Position numbers and translations under genes: made by a program. Source: Chitinophaga niastensis (GTDB lineage: Bacteria > Bacteroidota > Bacteroidia > Chitinophagales > Chitinophagaceae). From it: a DNA stretch of 64,000 nt. Positions 43,100-51,597 of the stretch are shown piece by piece; position 1 is the first letter of the stretch, and each line of letters opens with the position of its first letter. Location of the stretch: NCBI RefSeq assembly GCF_003014755.1, contig NZ_PYAW01000001.1:186001-250000 (forward strand), given 5' to 3'. The notes below the pieces were generated by a model, which searched no databases, was not told where the DNA came from, and saw only the letters and a list, made by a program, of their open reading frames with translations.

Positions 43100-43170
43100 T
43101 TAAGAAAAATAACAATTGCGTACTGTGCCTTGCGGTGCGGTTCCTTTTTCATTTTTCTTATCTTTACGGC

Positions 43171-43818
43171 ATGACCAAAAAAGAGCGTTATGCATTTGTA
43201 CTCAACTACTTTGAGACATATGCGCCCAATGCCGAAACCGAACTCATCTACGACAATCCATACCAATTACTGGTAGCCGTTATCTTGTCTGCACAATGCA
43301 CTGATAAACGCGTAAATATGACCACCCCGGCCATCTTTGCACAGTACCCGGATGTGTATGCACTGAGCAAGGCTACCTTCGATGACCTTTTCCCATTGAT
43401 CCGCAGTATCAGCTATCCCAACAACAAAACAAAACACCTCATAGGCATGGCCCAGCTGGTTGTGGAGGAATTCAACGGAGAAATACCTGCTACTGTGCCG
43501 GAACTGATAAAACTGCCCGGCGTAGGCCGCAAAACGGCCAATGTGATCACCTCTGTAGTACATCATCAGCCTAACATGGCGGTGGATACACATGTATTCA
43601 GGGTATCCGCGCGTATTGGTCTTACTACCAATGCAACCACACCCCTGCAAACAGAATTACAGCTACTGAAAAACATTCCAACAGAGAAAGTACATATTGC
43701 ACATCACTGGCTTATTTTGCATGGCCGTTATACTTGTGTGGCACGTAGCCCCAAATGCGGTGAATGCGGCCTCAGACCAGCATGTAAATACTATGCACAA
43801 CTGATTAAAGCCAATTAA
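43171..43818 (+). CDS. nth: Endonuclease III (DNA glycosylase/AP lyase)
   Basis: A 215-residue base-excision-repair enzyme removing oxidised pyrimidines. I start at the ATG at 43171 (MTKKERYAFVLNYF); the frame extends upstream from a GTG without family similarity. The helix-hairpin-helix and catalytic Lys are in LPGVGRKTANVI, the catalytic Asp in AVDTHVFRVSARIG, and the 4Fe-4S ligands in CVARSPKCGECGLRPAC (C-x6-C-x2-C-x5-C). TATCTTTA five bp ahead of the start may be a -7 box. Confidence 0.97.
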   Translation: MTKKERYAFVLNYFETYAPNAETELIYDNPYQLLVAVILSAQCTDKRVNMTTPAIFAQYPDVYALSKATFDDLFPLIRSISYPNNKTKHLIGMAQLVVEEFNGEIPATVPELIKLPGVGRKTANVITSVVHHQPNMAVDTHVFRVSARIGLTTNATTPLQTELQLLKNIPTEKVHIAHHWLILHGRYTCVARSPKCGECGLRPACKYYAQLIKAN

Positions 43819-43820
43819 AT

Positions 43821-44010
43821 ATGCGTCCCTTCCTCACTGCTGCCTGGACAAATTTACTGATGATTAATTTTGAAGCAGATCCTGCCATATTACAATCGTG
43901 GCGCCGCTTTTGAAAACATGTTGCAGCAAAATCCTCGCAGCGCTTTGCTGGCAGCGGGTTCAGAGATTGCTGTAATGCCCGGCCGGAAGATCCGCAGCAG
44001 CGCCCTGTGA
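43821..44010 (+). pseudogene. Internally deleted remnant of a DUF2071 (YqjF-like) gene
   Basis: From 43821 the frame reads MRPFLTAAWTNLLMINFEAD, PAILQSW and then stops (43908-43913 region). This is the conserved N terminus of the YqjF/DUF2071 family, whose members normally have about 240 residues. In the next frame, 43897-44010 encodes RGAAFENMLQQNPRSALLAA followed by GSEIAVMPGRKI and a stop, which resembles the family's C-terminal end (a P.SA.LAxGS.V.V..G..I pattern). The middle roughly 180-200 residues are missing and the two ends are in different frames, so this is a decayed gene with a large internal deletion. It begins 2 bp after the nth stop. Confidence 0.68.
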
Positions 44011-44114
44011 ACGTCAAAAGTTTCCTTTATCCATCATTAATTTCAACAGGCATTTGGCAAATTTTATTATCTTAAATGATTCATTAAGATGCAATAAATA
44101 AAGCATTAGCCGTT

Positions 44115-45335
44115 ATGAAATCAGCTGTTAGGGTACAACTATCATTCATGATGTTCCTTGAATTTTTCATCTGGGGAGCATGGTTTGTGACATTAGGAAC
44201 ATTCGTATTAAAAAATCTGCAGGACACCAGCGCCACACAGGTGAGCGTAGCATTCCTCACCCAGTCTATCGGTGCTGTGATTGCACCTTTTATTGTGGGT
44301 ATAATAGCAGACCGTTTTATTGCTGCACAGGTGATACTGGGTGTTATTCACCTGATCGGTACAGCACTGTTATGGATTTGTTCCGGCATGACCACCTTCG
44401 ACAGCTTCTATCCCGTGCTACTGGTTTATATGATCCTTTACATGCCTACACTGGCATTGGTAAACGCTATTTCTTTCCGTCAGATGAGTGATCCCAGCAA
44501 AGAATTTTCCTTTATCCGTGTATTTGGTACCGTTGGCTGGATCATAGCCGGTTTGCTGATAGGATGGCTGCACTGGGAAAAAACAAACAGTCTTGATCTG
44601 ACCTTTAAAATGGCTGCAGCAGCCTCTTTGCTGCTGGGTGTATTCAGTTTTACGCTGCCTAAAACACCACCATCCAAGAAAGGCACTAAAGTATCTGTTC
44701 GAGAAATCCTCGGACTGGACGCCATCCGCATGTTGAAGAACCGCTCCTATCTGCTGTTCTTTCTCTCTTCCATTGCTATCTGTATACCACTGGCATTCTA
44801 CTATAACTTTACCAATCCCTTCCTCAATGAAATAGGGATGGACGCTGCTGCCGGCAAACAATCTATGGGGCAAATGTCTGAGTTCCTGTTCATGCTGGTG
44901 ATGCCGCTGTTTTTTGCCAGGCTGGGCGTAAAAAAGATGCTGGCATTAGGTATGCTGGCCTGGGTAATACGTTATACCCTGTTTGCTTACGGCAATATCG
45001 ATACTAACTACTGGATGCTGATTGTGGGTATTGTGTTACATGGTATCTGTTACGATTTCTTCTTCGTAACAGGGCAGATCTATACCGATAAAATTGCCGG
45101 AGAAGAATTTAAAAGTTCTGCGCAGGGCTTTGTTACGCTGGCTACTTATGGCGTAGGTATGCTCATAGGTTTCCTTATTTCCGGACCTATTGTAGAAGCA
45201 TACAAAACCTCCGGTGGCCATAACTGGCAAACCATCTGGCTCATTCCTGCCGGAATTGCCGGAGCAGTACTGGTATTGTTTATGTTATTTTTCAGAGATA
45301 ATAAGGTAGATAAAAATACAGTTGTAAAACATTAA
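44115..45335 (+). CDS. Nucleoside-type MFS permease (NupG/XapB-like)
   Basis: A 406-residue major facilitator protein with about 12 membrane helices. The N terminus VRVQLSFMMFLEFFIWGAWFVTLGTFV is typical of the nucleoside:H+ symporter branch; other marks are GIIADRF in the loop between helices 2 and 3 and the FFFVTGQIYTDKIAGEEFKSSAQG segment. It should import a nucleoside or related compound across the inner membrane. The oxidoreductase gene follows after 11 bp, so the transporter may bring in that enzyme's substrate. Confidence 0.87.
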   Translation: MKSAVRVQLSFMMFLEFFIWGAWFVTLGTFVLKNLQDTSATQVSVAFLTQSIGAVIAPFIVGIIADRFIAAQVILGVIHLIGTALLWICSGMTTFDSFYPVLLVYMILYMPTLALVNAISFRQMSDPSKEFSFIRVFGTVGWIIAGLLIGWLHWEKTNSLDLTFKMAAAASLLLGVFSFTLPKTPPSKKGTKVSVREILGLDAIRMLKNRSYLLFFLSSIAICIPLAFYYNFTNPFLNEIGMDAAAGKQSMGQMSEFLFMLVMPLFFARLGVKKMLALGMLAWVIRYTLFAYGNIDTNYWMLIVGIVLHGICYDFFFVTGQIYTDKIAGEEFKSSAQGFVTLATYGVGMLIGFLISGPIVEAYKTSGGHNWQTIWLIPAGIAGAVLVLFMLFFRDNKVDKNTVVKH

Positions 45336-45346
45336 CCTGATTTTGT

Positions 45347-46537
45347 ATGGCAAAGATAGCAATGCTTGGTTCGGGCTTTATTGCGCGGTTTTATTCAGAT
45401 TCGTTGCAGGGGCAGCGTAGTCGCGATAAAATTGTGAGTGTGTATTCCCGCCGGGAAGAAAGTGCAAAGAAATTTGCGGCTGATTATAATGTAGCCCACT
45501 GGACATTGGATATGGAAGCAGCCGTATCTAATCCGGAAGTAGAAGTGGTATGTGTATCGCTGCCCAACAACCTGCATGAAGCGGCGGTAAATTTATGTTG
45601 CAAACATAAAAAAGCGGTGATCTGTACCAAGCCGCTGGGGCGCAATGCACAGGAAGCCAAACGGATGCTGGAAGCGGTTGAAAAAGCCGGCATTTTCCAT
45701 GGTTACCTGGAAGACCTGGTGTACACACCTAAATTCCTGAAAGCACTCCAAAGTGTGCAGGACGGGGCATTGGGACGTATCCTCTGGGCCAAATCAAGAG
45801 AAACCCATCCTGGTCCGCACAGCGAATGGTTTTGGGATAAAGAACAGGCCGGGGGTGGTTGTATACTGGATCTGGGCTGTCATTGCGTAGAAATCGGACG
45901 CAACTTTATCGGGAAAGATATCAGACCGGTAGAAGTAATGTGCTGGGCAGATACGCAGGTAAAACCTATTGATGCAGAAGATCATGCTATTGGTTTGGTG
46001 AAGTATGAAAACGGGGCTATTGGCCAGTTTGAGGTAAGCTGGACTTTCCGTGGCGGCCTGGATTTGCGCGATGAAGTAATGGGTACGGAAGGCACCATCT
46101 GGCTCAATAGTTTTTTACGTACCGGCTTTGATATGTTCACTACCGGCAAAGGGGCCGACTATGTAGCAGAAAAGGCGGAAAGTAACACAGGCTGGCTGTT
46201 TCCGGTAGGCGATGAACTCAATGAATTGGGGTACAATCATATGTTTACCGACATGTTCAATGCCATGGAAAATGGTAAAGAAGCACGGGAAACCTTCTAT
46301 GATGGTTATGTAGTAAATGCTATTCTGGATGCAGCTTACAAAAGTGCAGCTACCAAGCAATGGGAGCCGGTACAGCTGGAAGTATGGCGTGGACAGGAAG
46401 GTGTTACTAAAACTAAAACCCTGACTGACTACAATGATCAATACTACCTGGTGAAGGAAGAGATGACGCATTTTGGTGTGAAGAAACTGATACTGAAGGA
46501 TAAGGTATCCGGGCAGATTATTGAGCAAACCGTATAA
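45347..46537 (+). CDS. Gfo/Idh/MocA family oxidoreductase
   Basis: A 396-residue NAD(P)-dependent dehydrogenase. The Rossmann start [15 protein letters not shown], the catalytic Lys in [13 protein letters not shown], and the C-terminal alpha/beta half with [14 protein letters not shown], and the metal-type [11 protein letters not shown] motif are visible. These enzymes oxidise sugars, polyols or related compounds. Its position 11 bp behind a nucleoside-type permease suggests a shared catabolic job, but the substrate is unknown. No signal peptide, so it is cytoplasmic. Confidence 0.88.
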   Translation: MAKIAMLGSGFIARFYSDSLQGQRSRDKIVSVYSRREESAKKFAADYNVAHWTLDMEAAVSNPEVEVVCVSLPNNLHEAAVNLCCKHKKAVICTKPLGRNAQEAKRMLEAVEKAGIFHGYLEDLVYTPKFLKALQSVQDGALGRILWAKSRETHPGPHSEWFWDKEQAGGGCILDLGCHCVEIGRNFIGKDIRPVEVMCWADTQVKPIDAEDHAIGLVKYENGAIGQFEVSWTFRGGLDLRDEVMGTEGTIWLNSFLRTGFDMFTTGKGADYVAEKAESNTGWLFPVGDELNELGYNHMFTDMFNAMENGKEARETFYDGYVVNAILDAAYKSAATKQWEPVQLEVWRGQEGVTKTKTLTDYNDQYYLVKEEMTHFGVKKLILKDKVSGQIIEQTV

Positions 46538-46542
46538 TGCCT

Positions 46543-46684
46543 GAACCAGGATTAAATGGATTGAATGGATTACCCTGATGGACGTTTTAATGTTTTATTT
46601 TATTAAGTAGATATGTGCAAATATCTCTGCTTACATCTTCGGCACCCATCAGGGTAATCCATTCAATCCGTTTAATCCTGGTTC
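46543..46684. repeat. Modular inverted repeat (GGATTnAATG type), convergent genes
   Basis: The arms 46543-46581 and 46646-46684 pair over 39 bp with one mismatch. They are built of GGATTAAAT, GGATTGAAT, GGATTACCCT units. The 64-bp centre is AT-rich with a small nested ATATNTGCAAATAT-like symmetry. The element starts 5 bp after the stop of the oxidoreductase and touches the stop codon of the convergent gene. Confidence 0.88.
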
Positions 46685-47274
46685 TAACTGACTTTTACAA
46701 AAATAGCTTTCCCAAATGTATGGTTCACCTCTACCAGCACTAACGTCCCGTTTTCGTATTTAAATACGTTCTTTTTCCCCTCCGGCAGGATCAGTTCATA
46801 CACACCCCCACCGATGGATTTAAGCGGCAAAAAACGCCCTAATGTTTCAGAAAATACACGGGTGACCTGTTTAGGTTCAACAAAATAAAGGTCTGCTACA
46901 CATTCTTCTATTTCTGCGTTATCAATAACAGATTTTTCACCATTAACAACTACCGCATATTCCTTTCCGTTGCGGCGCGTGGTTGTTTCCTTATCTTCCC
47001 CGTTCTTTCCTGATATACGGGAAGATTTAGCTGTAGTAAGCACATTATTATTGTATTCATTAATGATATCACTGTTTATTTTAGACAGCATTATCTGGAT
47101 ACGTGTTTTAATAACAATGTTTTTAGCCTGACCACTCACTTTACGATTAGCTTCAATTGTACCTACTGCATGGTTGGCTATCCGTACTTCAAAAGTATTC
47201 GTCTGGGCATGCGAAGGCAGATACAATACAGCCGCCGTTATAACGCTAAACAATACACGAAAAAGGCTCTTCAT
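46684..47274 (-). CDS. Exported DUF6134-like protein
   Basis: A 196-residue protein; I start at MKSLFRVLFSVITAAVLYL (47274), a signal peptide ending PSHAQ, although the frame opens 29 codons earlier. The mature part is beta-rich and basic (NTFEVRIANHAVGTIEANRK, ENGTLVLVEVNHTFGKAIF). I recognise the general pattern of Bacteroidota DUF6134 proteins (roughly 190-200 residues, exported, function unknown), but not with certainty. Confidence 0.7.
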   Translation of the reverse strand: MKSLFRVLFSVITAAVLYLPSHAQTNTFEVRIANHAVGTIEANRKVSGQAKNIVIKTRIQIMLSKINSDIINEYNNNVLTTAKSSRISGKNGEDKETTTRRNGKEYAVVVNGEKSVIDNAEIEECVADLYFVEPKQVTRVFSETLGRFLPLKSIGGGVYELILPEGKKNVFKYENGTLVLVEVNHTFGKAIFVKVS

Positions 47275-47346
47275 ATTCTTTGACTTAAACTGAAAATATT
47301 TCACATGGAGGAGGTAGCTGTAATAGTCCTCCGTGCAGGAAAATAC

Positions 47347-47378
47347 AAAAAATCCTGTCACGAAGGACAGGATTTTTT
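47347..47378 (-). terminator. Terminator after korA
   Basis: On the minus strand AAAATCCTGTC and GACAGGATTTT enclose a short loop and are followed by T-rich sequence, about 35 bp downstream of the korA stop codon. Confidence 0.85.
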
Positions 47379-47411
47379 ATTGTGCAGTAAAATCATTTAT
47401 ATAGCCACAAC

Positions 47412-49262
47412 TTATGCCAGCATTTCCCTGATCTTGGTGACCAGCTCTCCTTTGGTAATAGGTACGCCCATAATTTTATGATACCCCTGAGCATCAATCA
47501 GATACTGATCACGTATGATTTTGATCAGCTGTCCGTTGTTGATTTCCGGAATGAGTACTTTATCGTAACTGTGCAGGATTTCGCCCAGGTTTTTAGGGAA
47601 AGGACGCAGGTGACGGATATGTGCATGTGCCACTTCATGGCCTTCTGCCAACAATTCCAGTACTGCACTTTTTATAGAACCATAGGTAGATCCCCATCCC
47701 AGCACCAGAATTTTTCCTTTTTCCGGACCGAGTTCAATTTTTTGTAATGGAATATGATCAGCAATCTTATCTACTTTCTCCTGGCGGATCTTCACCATTA
47801 ACTGGTGATTTTCCGGATCGTAGCTGACATTACCGGTGATATTCTGTTTTTCCAGGCCACCAATACGGTGTTCCAGACCAGGTGTACCAGGAACGGCCCA
47901 TGGACGCACCAGGTTTTCATCACGGTGATAAGGCAGGAAATTCTCCTCTCCTTCTTCCAGTCCTTTTTTGAATTTCACTTCAATTTCGGGCAGGTCAGCT
48001 GCTTTAGGGAAACGCCATGGTTCAGCACCATTGGCAATGTACCCGTCGCTGAGGAAGATAACCGGTGTCATGTGTTGTACTGAGATACGGAATGCTTCAA
48101 ATATAGCTTCGAAACAATCCGCCGGTGTACTGGCAGATATTACTGGCATCGGGCACTCCCCGTTACGGCCATAATATGCCTGTAACAGATCCGACTGCTC
48201 CGTTTTAGTAGGTAAGCCCGTAGAAGGGCCACCACGTTGAATATCGATGATCAGTAACGGAATTTCCAGCATTACTGCCAATCCCATGGCTTCGCCTTTC
48301 AGCGCCATACCCGGACCGGAAGTAGTGGTAATACCCATATGGCCGCCGTAAGAGGCACCAATAGCGGAAGTAATACCAGCAATTTCATCTTCTGCCTGGA
48401 AGGTACGTATGCCAAAGTTTTTGAAGCGACTTAGTTCATGAAGAATATCGGAAGCCGGTGTAATAGGATAAGTTCCGAGGAATAATGGCAGGTTAGCCTT
48501 TTGTGAAGCTGCTACCAGTCCGTACGACAGCGCGGTATTCCCCGTAATGCTGCGGTAGGTACCTGGTTCCATCCTGGCTTTTTCCACACGATAGCGGGTG
48601 GTGAAAGCTTCCACTGTGTCAGCAAAATTATAGCCGGCATGCAGTACTCTCAGGTTACTTTCCAGTATTTCCGGTTTTTTACCAAACTTCTCCTTCAGGA
48701 AAGTTTCTGTATTTTCCATGTTACGGTCGTACAGCCAGTAGAGGAAGCCGAGCACAAACATATTTTTTGCGCGGTCTTTCTCTTTCATACCCATGTTGAT
48801 GTCTTTCAGCGCTTCGCGCGTCATTTTGGTAACATCCATGGTATGCAACTGGTAATCTACCAGTGAGCCATCTTCCAGGGGATTTACACCCTCCGGATAA
48901 TTAGCCAGGCGCAGGTTTTTTGCATCAAAGCCGTCTGTATTGGCCAGGATAATACCGCCTCTTTTCAGCCCTTTCAGATTGGCTTTTAAAGCAGCAGCGT
49001 TCATGACTACCAGTACGTCACAGGCATCTCCTGGTGTAAATATTCTGTTAGAAGAAAAATGAAGCTGAAATCCGCTCACGCCCGGCAGTGTACCTATCGG
49101 GGCACGTATTTCTGCGGGGAAATCCGGGAATGTGCTCAGGTCATTGCCAAATAAAGCGGTATTATTTGAAAACTGGGTACCCGTTAACTGCATCCCGTCT
49201 CCACTGTCACCCGCAAATTTTATCACTACATCCTCCAGCTGTTGAATCGAAGTATTAGGCAT
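47412..49262 (-). CDS. korA: 2-oxoacid:ferredoxin oxidoreductase, fused gamma-alpha subunit (KorA)
   Basis: A 616-residue fused subunit of 2-oxoglutarate (or related 2-oxoacid) ferredoxin oxidoreductase, which makes acyl-CoA and reduced ferredoxin. The N-terminal gamma-like domain starts IKFAGDSGDGMQLTGTQFSN; the alpha domain has NTALSYGLVAASQKANLPLF, TYPITPASDILHELS, QAEDEIAGITSAIGASYGG and TTSGPGMALKGEAMGLAVM. The thiamine-diphosphate-carrying beta subunit (korB) is needed for activity, and is not next to it on either side, unlike the common Bacteroidota arrangement. A minus-strand TACTTTTG at 49358-49365 may be its -7 box. Confidence 0.92.
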   Translation of the reverse strand: MPNTSIQQLEDVVIKFAGDSGDGMQLTGTQFSNNTALFGNDLSTFPDFPAEIRAPIGTLPGVSGFQLHFSSNRIFTPGDACDVLVVMNAAALKANLKGLKRGGIILANTDGFDAKNLRLANYPEGVNPLEDGSLVDYQLHTMDVTKMTREALKDINMGMKEKDRAKNMFVLGFLYWLYDRNMENTETFLKEKFGKKPEILESNLRVLHAGYNFADTVEAFTTRYRVEKARMEPGTYRSITGNTALSYGLVAASQKANLPLFLGTYPITPASDILHELSRFKNFGIRTFQAEDEIAGITSAIGASYGGHMGITTTSGPGMALKGEAMGLAVMLEIPLLIIDIQRGGPSTGLPTKTEQSDLLQAYYGRNGECPMPVISASTPADCFEAIFEAFRISVQHMTPVIFLSDGYIANGAEPWRFPKAADLPEIEVKFKKGLEEGEENFLPYHRDENLVRPWAVPGTPGLEHRIGGLEKQNITGNVSYDPENHQLMVKIRQEKVDKIADHIPLQKIELGPEKGKILVLGWGSTYGSIKSAVLELLAEGHEVAHAHIRHLRPFPKNLGEILHSYDKVLIPEINNGQLIKIIRDQYLIDAQGYHKIMGVPITKGELVTKIREMLA

Positions 49263-49456
49263 CTATATTCTTTTAAGGTATTCTTTTTAAAGGTGTAAAT
49301 TTAGGTAATCGGCAGGTAGTAACCCCACATCTATTAAGATTGATCCTGATTTGAATACAAAAGTACACAACTTTGGTAGACTATTATTACAGGAATCTGT
49401 TATTCCTATTACTTCTTGTTATGGGTGATAACAGGAAGTTATTGCCTATAAAATGC

Positions 49457-49464
49457 TAATTTTG
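49457..49464 (+). promoter_or_regulatory. -7 box candidate for the BI-1 family gene
   Basis: TAATTTTG matches TAnnTTTG and lies about 78 nt ahead of the start codon at 49542. No clear -33 box is seen, so this is weak. Confidence 0.25.
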
Positions 49465-49541
49465 TTACAATTTATATCCCGCAAATATCGTGATATCAAA
49501 TCAAATCGTATTTTTAACCCATAAATTTTAAACTATACTTT

Positions 49542-50282
49542 ATGGCACTATTTCAATCGAACAACCCTGTACTTAAACAAAGTGTATTTGATAAAGCACC
49601 GCATATTGCAGGTGAAACAATGACCATCCGTGGTACTGTGAACAAAATGTCTTTTCTGCTGATCATGTTAATGGCAGCGGCCGTATATTCCTGGGGCGAG
49701 TTCGCTAAAGGTAGCAGCAGTGTGATGGCACTGGCAATAGGTGGCGCTATCGGTGGTTTTATCCTCGCTATGGTAATTATCTTCAAAAAGGAATGGGCTC
49801 CATACATTGCTCCTGCTTATGCTATTGCTGAGGGCTTATTTCTGGGCGCTATCTCTGCTATGTTTAACAGCCAGTATCAGGGCATTGTATTACAGGCAGT
49901 AGGACTTACTTTCGGCACTTTCATAGCGATGCTGATTTTATATCGTACCGGTGTAATCCGCGCTACAGAACGTTTTAAATCTATCGTTTTTACCGCTACC
50001 CTTGGCATTGGTATCTTTTACCTCATTGCACTTGCACTGCGTATGTTCCATATAGAAATGCCACTTATTCATAGCAGTGGTACTTTTGGAATTATATTTT
50101 CACTGGTCGTAGTCAGCATTGCCGCACTAAACCTCATTCTTGATTTTGATATGATAGAACAAGGTGCTGCACAAGGTGCACCCAAATATTTTGAGTGGTA
50201 CGCATCTTTTGGTCTGATGGTAACCCTGGTATGGTTATACCTGGAAATATTGCGTCTGTTGAGCAAATTGAACAGAAAATAA
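49542..50282 (+). CDS. Bax inhibitor-1/YccA family membrane protein
   Basis: A 246-residue protein with seven hydrophobic segments from residue 33 to 240, for example FLLIMLMAAAVYSW, SVMALAIGGAIGGFI and FGIIFSLVVVSIAALNLILD. The C-terminal DFDMIEQGAAQGAPKYFEWY block with conserved Asp and Glu is typical of the family; bacterial homologues are pH-sensitive calcium leak channels. The role in Bacteroidota is not established. A terminator follows at 50302. Confidence 0.92.
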   Translation: MALFQSNNPVLKQSVFDKAPHIAGETMTIRGTVNKMSFLLIMLMAAAVYSWGEFAKGSSSVMALAIGGAIGGFILAMVIIFKKEWAPYIAPAYAIAEGLFLGAISAMFNSQYQGIVLQAVGLTFGTFIAMLILYRTGVIRATERFKSIVFTATLGIGIFYLIALALRMFHIEMPLIHSSGTFGIIFSLVVVSIAALNLILDFDMIEQGAAQGAPKYFEWYASFGLMVTLVWLYLEILRLLSKLNRK

Positions 50283-50301
50283 TAACAAAAATTATATGCA
50301 T

Positions 50302-50336
50302 AAAAGCCGTCTCAAAAAATTGAGGCGGCTTTTTTA
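50302..50336 (+). terminator. Terminator after the BI-1 family gene
   Basis: AAAGCCGTCTCAA pairs with TTGAGGCGGCTTT (one G-T pair) and is followed by six T. Confidence 0.85.
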
Positions 50337-50344
50337 TTTTGTTA

Positions 50345-50586
50345 ATGTCTTCCAAAAAAATTGTTAAAGAAAAGATGATTGCATTTAATGGCACCGTAAT
50401 TGCAAAAATAGTTTTCAATAATGCATTTCCAAGCATATAAAGTATAACAGTGCAGCACACGCTAAAACAGATGCATATACCGTTATCATAAAAACAAAGG
50501 CATCATTTAAACCTGCAACTGTTACAGCTATTAAAGTGGATAATAGAAAATCCACTGATGTGCGGGAGATTCAATTAGCATATTAA
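50345..50586 (+). pseudogene. Possible small gene with a frameshift
   Basis: From the ATG at 50345 the frame reads MSSKKIVKEKMIAFNGTVIA, KIVFNNAFPSI and stops. The +1 frame then continues for about 50 codons (CISKHIKYNSAAHAK, YTVIIKTKASFKPATVTAIK, VDNRKSTDVREIQLAY) to a stop at 50584-50586. The change of frame could lie around 50430-50450. It is bracketed by two terminators (50302-50336 and 50623-50662), as a self-contained unit would be. I do not recognise the peptide; it may be an authentic small gene broken by an indel, or a chance pair of frames. Confidence 0.35.
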
Positions 50587-50622
50587 ACAAGAGCAATAGT
50601 TTGTTTTCATAGGGGTTAATCA

Positions 50623-50662
50623 AAAGCCGGTTCCGTACGTCTGTACGGCCGGCTTCTTTTTT
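50623..50662 (+). terminator. Terminator ahead of the head-GIN gene
   Basis: AAGCCGG, CGTACG and their complements form a two-part stem closed by a TCT loop, followed by GGCTTC and a run of T. It lies 75 bp upstream of the head-GIN start and ends the small unit before it. Confidence 0.8.
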
Positions 50663-50736
50663 TGCCTTATTTCCTTCACGATCATAGGGGTAAATATTTC
50701 CGCAGCCGTCATTCTTTAAACACCCCCTTTAAAAAG

Positions 50737-51489
50737 ATGATGACAAAGAAACAAGTTGTTATTGCATATACCAGTTTAAGTCTAGGATGGGTGCTGTTGA
50801 TGGTAGCTATCTTTAGCGTTATACTTTCCGGTTGCACCAAAGATAATATTTCCGGTTCCGGCAATGTAGTGTCGCAAACCCGCAATACAGCAACTTTTGC
50901 AGATGTGGATATATCCGGACCATTTGAGGTGCACCTCTTGCAGGAGGATACTGCTGCAGTAGAAATAAAAGCTGAAGATAATATTATAGATGTGATAGAA
51001 ACCGGTGTCAGCAACAACGGATTGTTTGTACGCATCAGGAATCATGTAAATATCCGGCATCATTTACCTATCCGGATATATGTGCACAATCGTCTTTTTC
51101 AGCGTATAACTTTTGATGGTTCTGGTTCTCTGGAAAGTAAGGATACCATACATACTTCGTTGTTTAAGTATGAATTAAACGGCAGTGCCAACGCATCTTT
51201 ATTGCTGGTTACTACAGATCTTACCACCACTATTAACGGATCGGGCAATATTACTATGAAAGGCAGTGCTGTAACGCTGGATAGCGATATTAATGGTAGT
51301 GGGAATATAGCAGCGTTGGATATGTCTGTGCAAAATGCCAACATTACTATTCGTGGTTCCGGTGAACATTCGATATGTGCTGCGAAAACACTCAATGCCA
51401 ATATTTACGGTAGTGGCAATATTACGTACACGGGTGCTGCAAAAGTAAATGCAGATATAAAAGGGTCGGGGAAATTAATCAAACTGTAG
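50737..51489 (+). CDS. Head-GIN domain lipoprotein (DUF2807)
   Basis: A 250-residue lipoprotein. I start at the ATG at 50737 (MMTKKQVVIAYTSLSLGW), giving an export signal with lipobox VILSGC; the frame also opens at 50662 in the preceding terminator. After the lipidated Cys come the G-S-G-N-V head-GIN strand and repeats of the type NGSGNITMKGS, NGSGNIAAL, YGSGNITYTGA, IKGSGKLIKL, the rungs of a beta-helix. These surface lipoproteins of Bacteroidota have no established function. Confidence 0.87.
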   Translation: MMTKKQVVIAYTSLSLGWVLLMVAIFSVILSGCTKDNISGSGNVVSQTRNTATFADVDISGPFEVHLLQEDTAAVEIKAEDNIIDVIETGVSNNGLFVRIRNHVNIRHHLPIRIYVHNRLFQRITFDGSGSLESKDTIHTSLFKYELNGSANASLLLVTTDLTTTINGSGNITMKGSAVTLDSDINGSGNIAALDMSVQNANITIRGSGEHSICAAKTLNANIYGSGNITYTGAAKVNADIKGSGKLIKL

Positions 51490-51542
51490 TGCCATAAATT
51501 TTCGTATAGTCTACACTGTTATGCTGTCTGTGGTTTTAACAG

Positions 51543-51573
51543 TAAAGGCCCCCGCTATTGCGAGGGCCTTTTA
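51543..51573 (+). terminator. Terminator between head-GIN gene and the convergent ligase-like gene
   Basis: AAAGGCCCCCGC pairs with GCGAGGGCCTTT (one mismatch) around a 4-5 nt loop, followed by TTATTTATTTTAT on the plus strand. Confidence 0.75.
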
Positions 51574-51597
51574 TTTATTTTATAAGCAGGGCTTTAA

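Noticed and set aside
43805..44017. 70-codon leftward frame behind nth
   Set aside because: It is antisense to the DUF2071-like remnant, which has recognisable N- and C-terminal family segments on the plus strand.
46543..46684. Insertion sequence or MITE with target duplication
   Set aside because: The inverted repeat is long, but I could not see flanking direct repeats or a transposase; kept as a repeat element instead.
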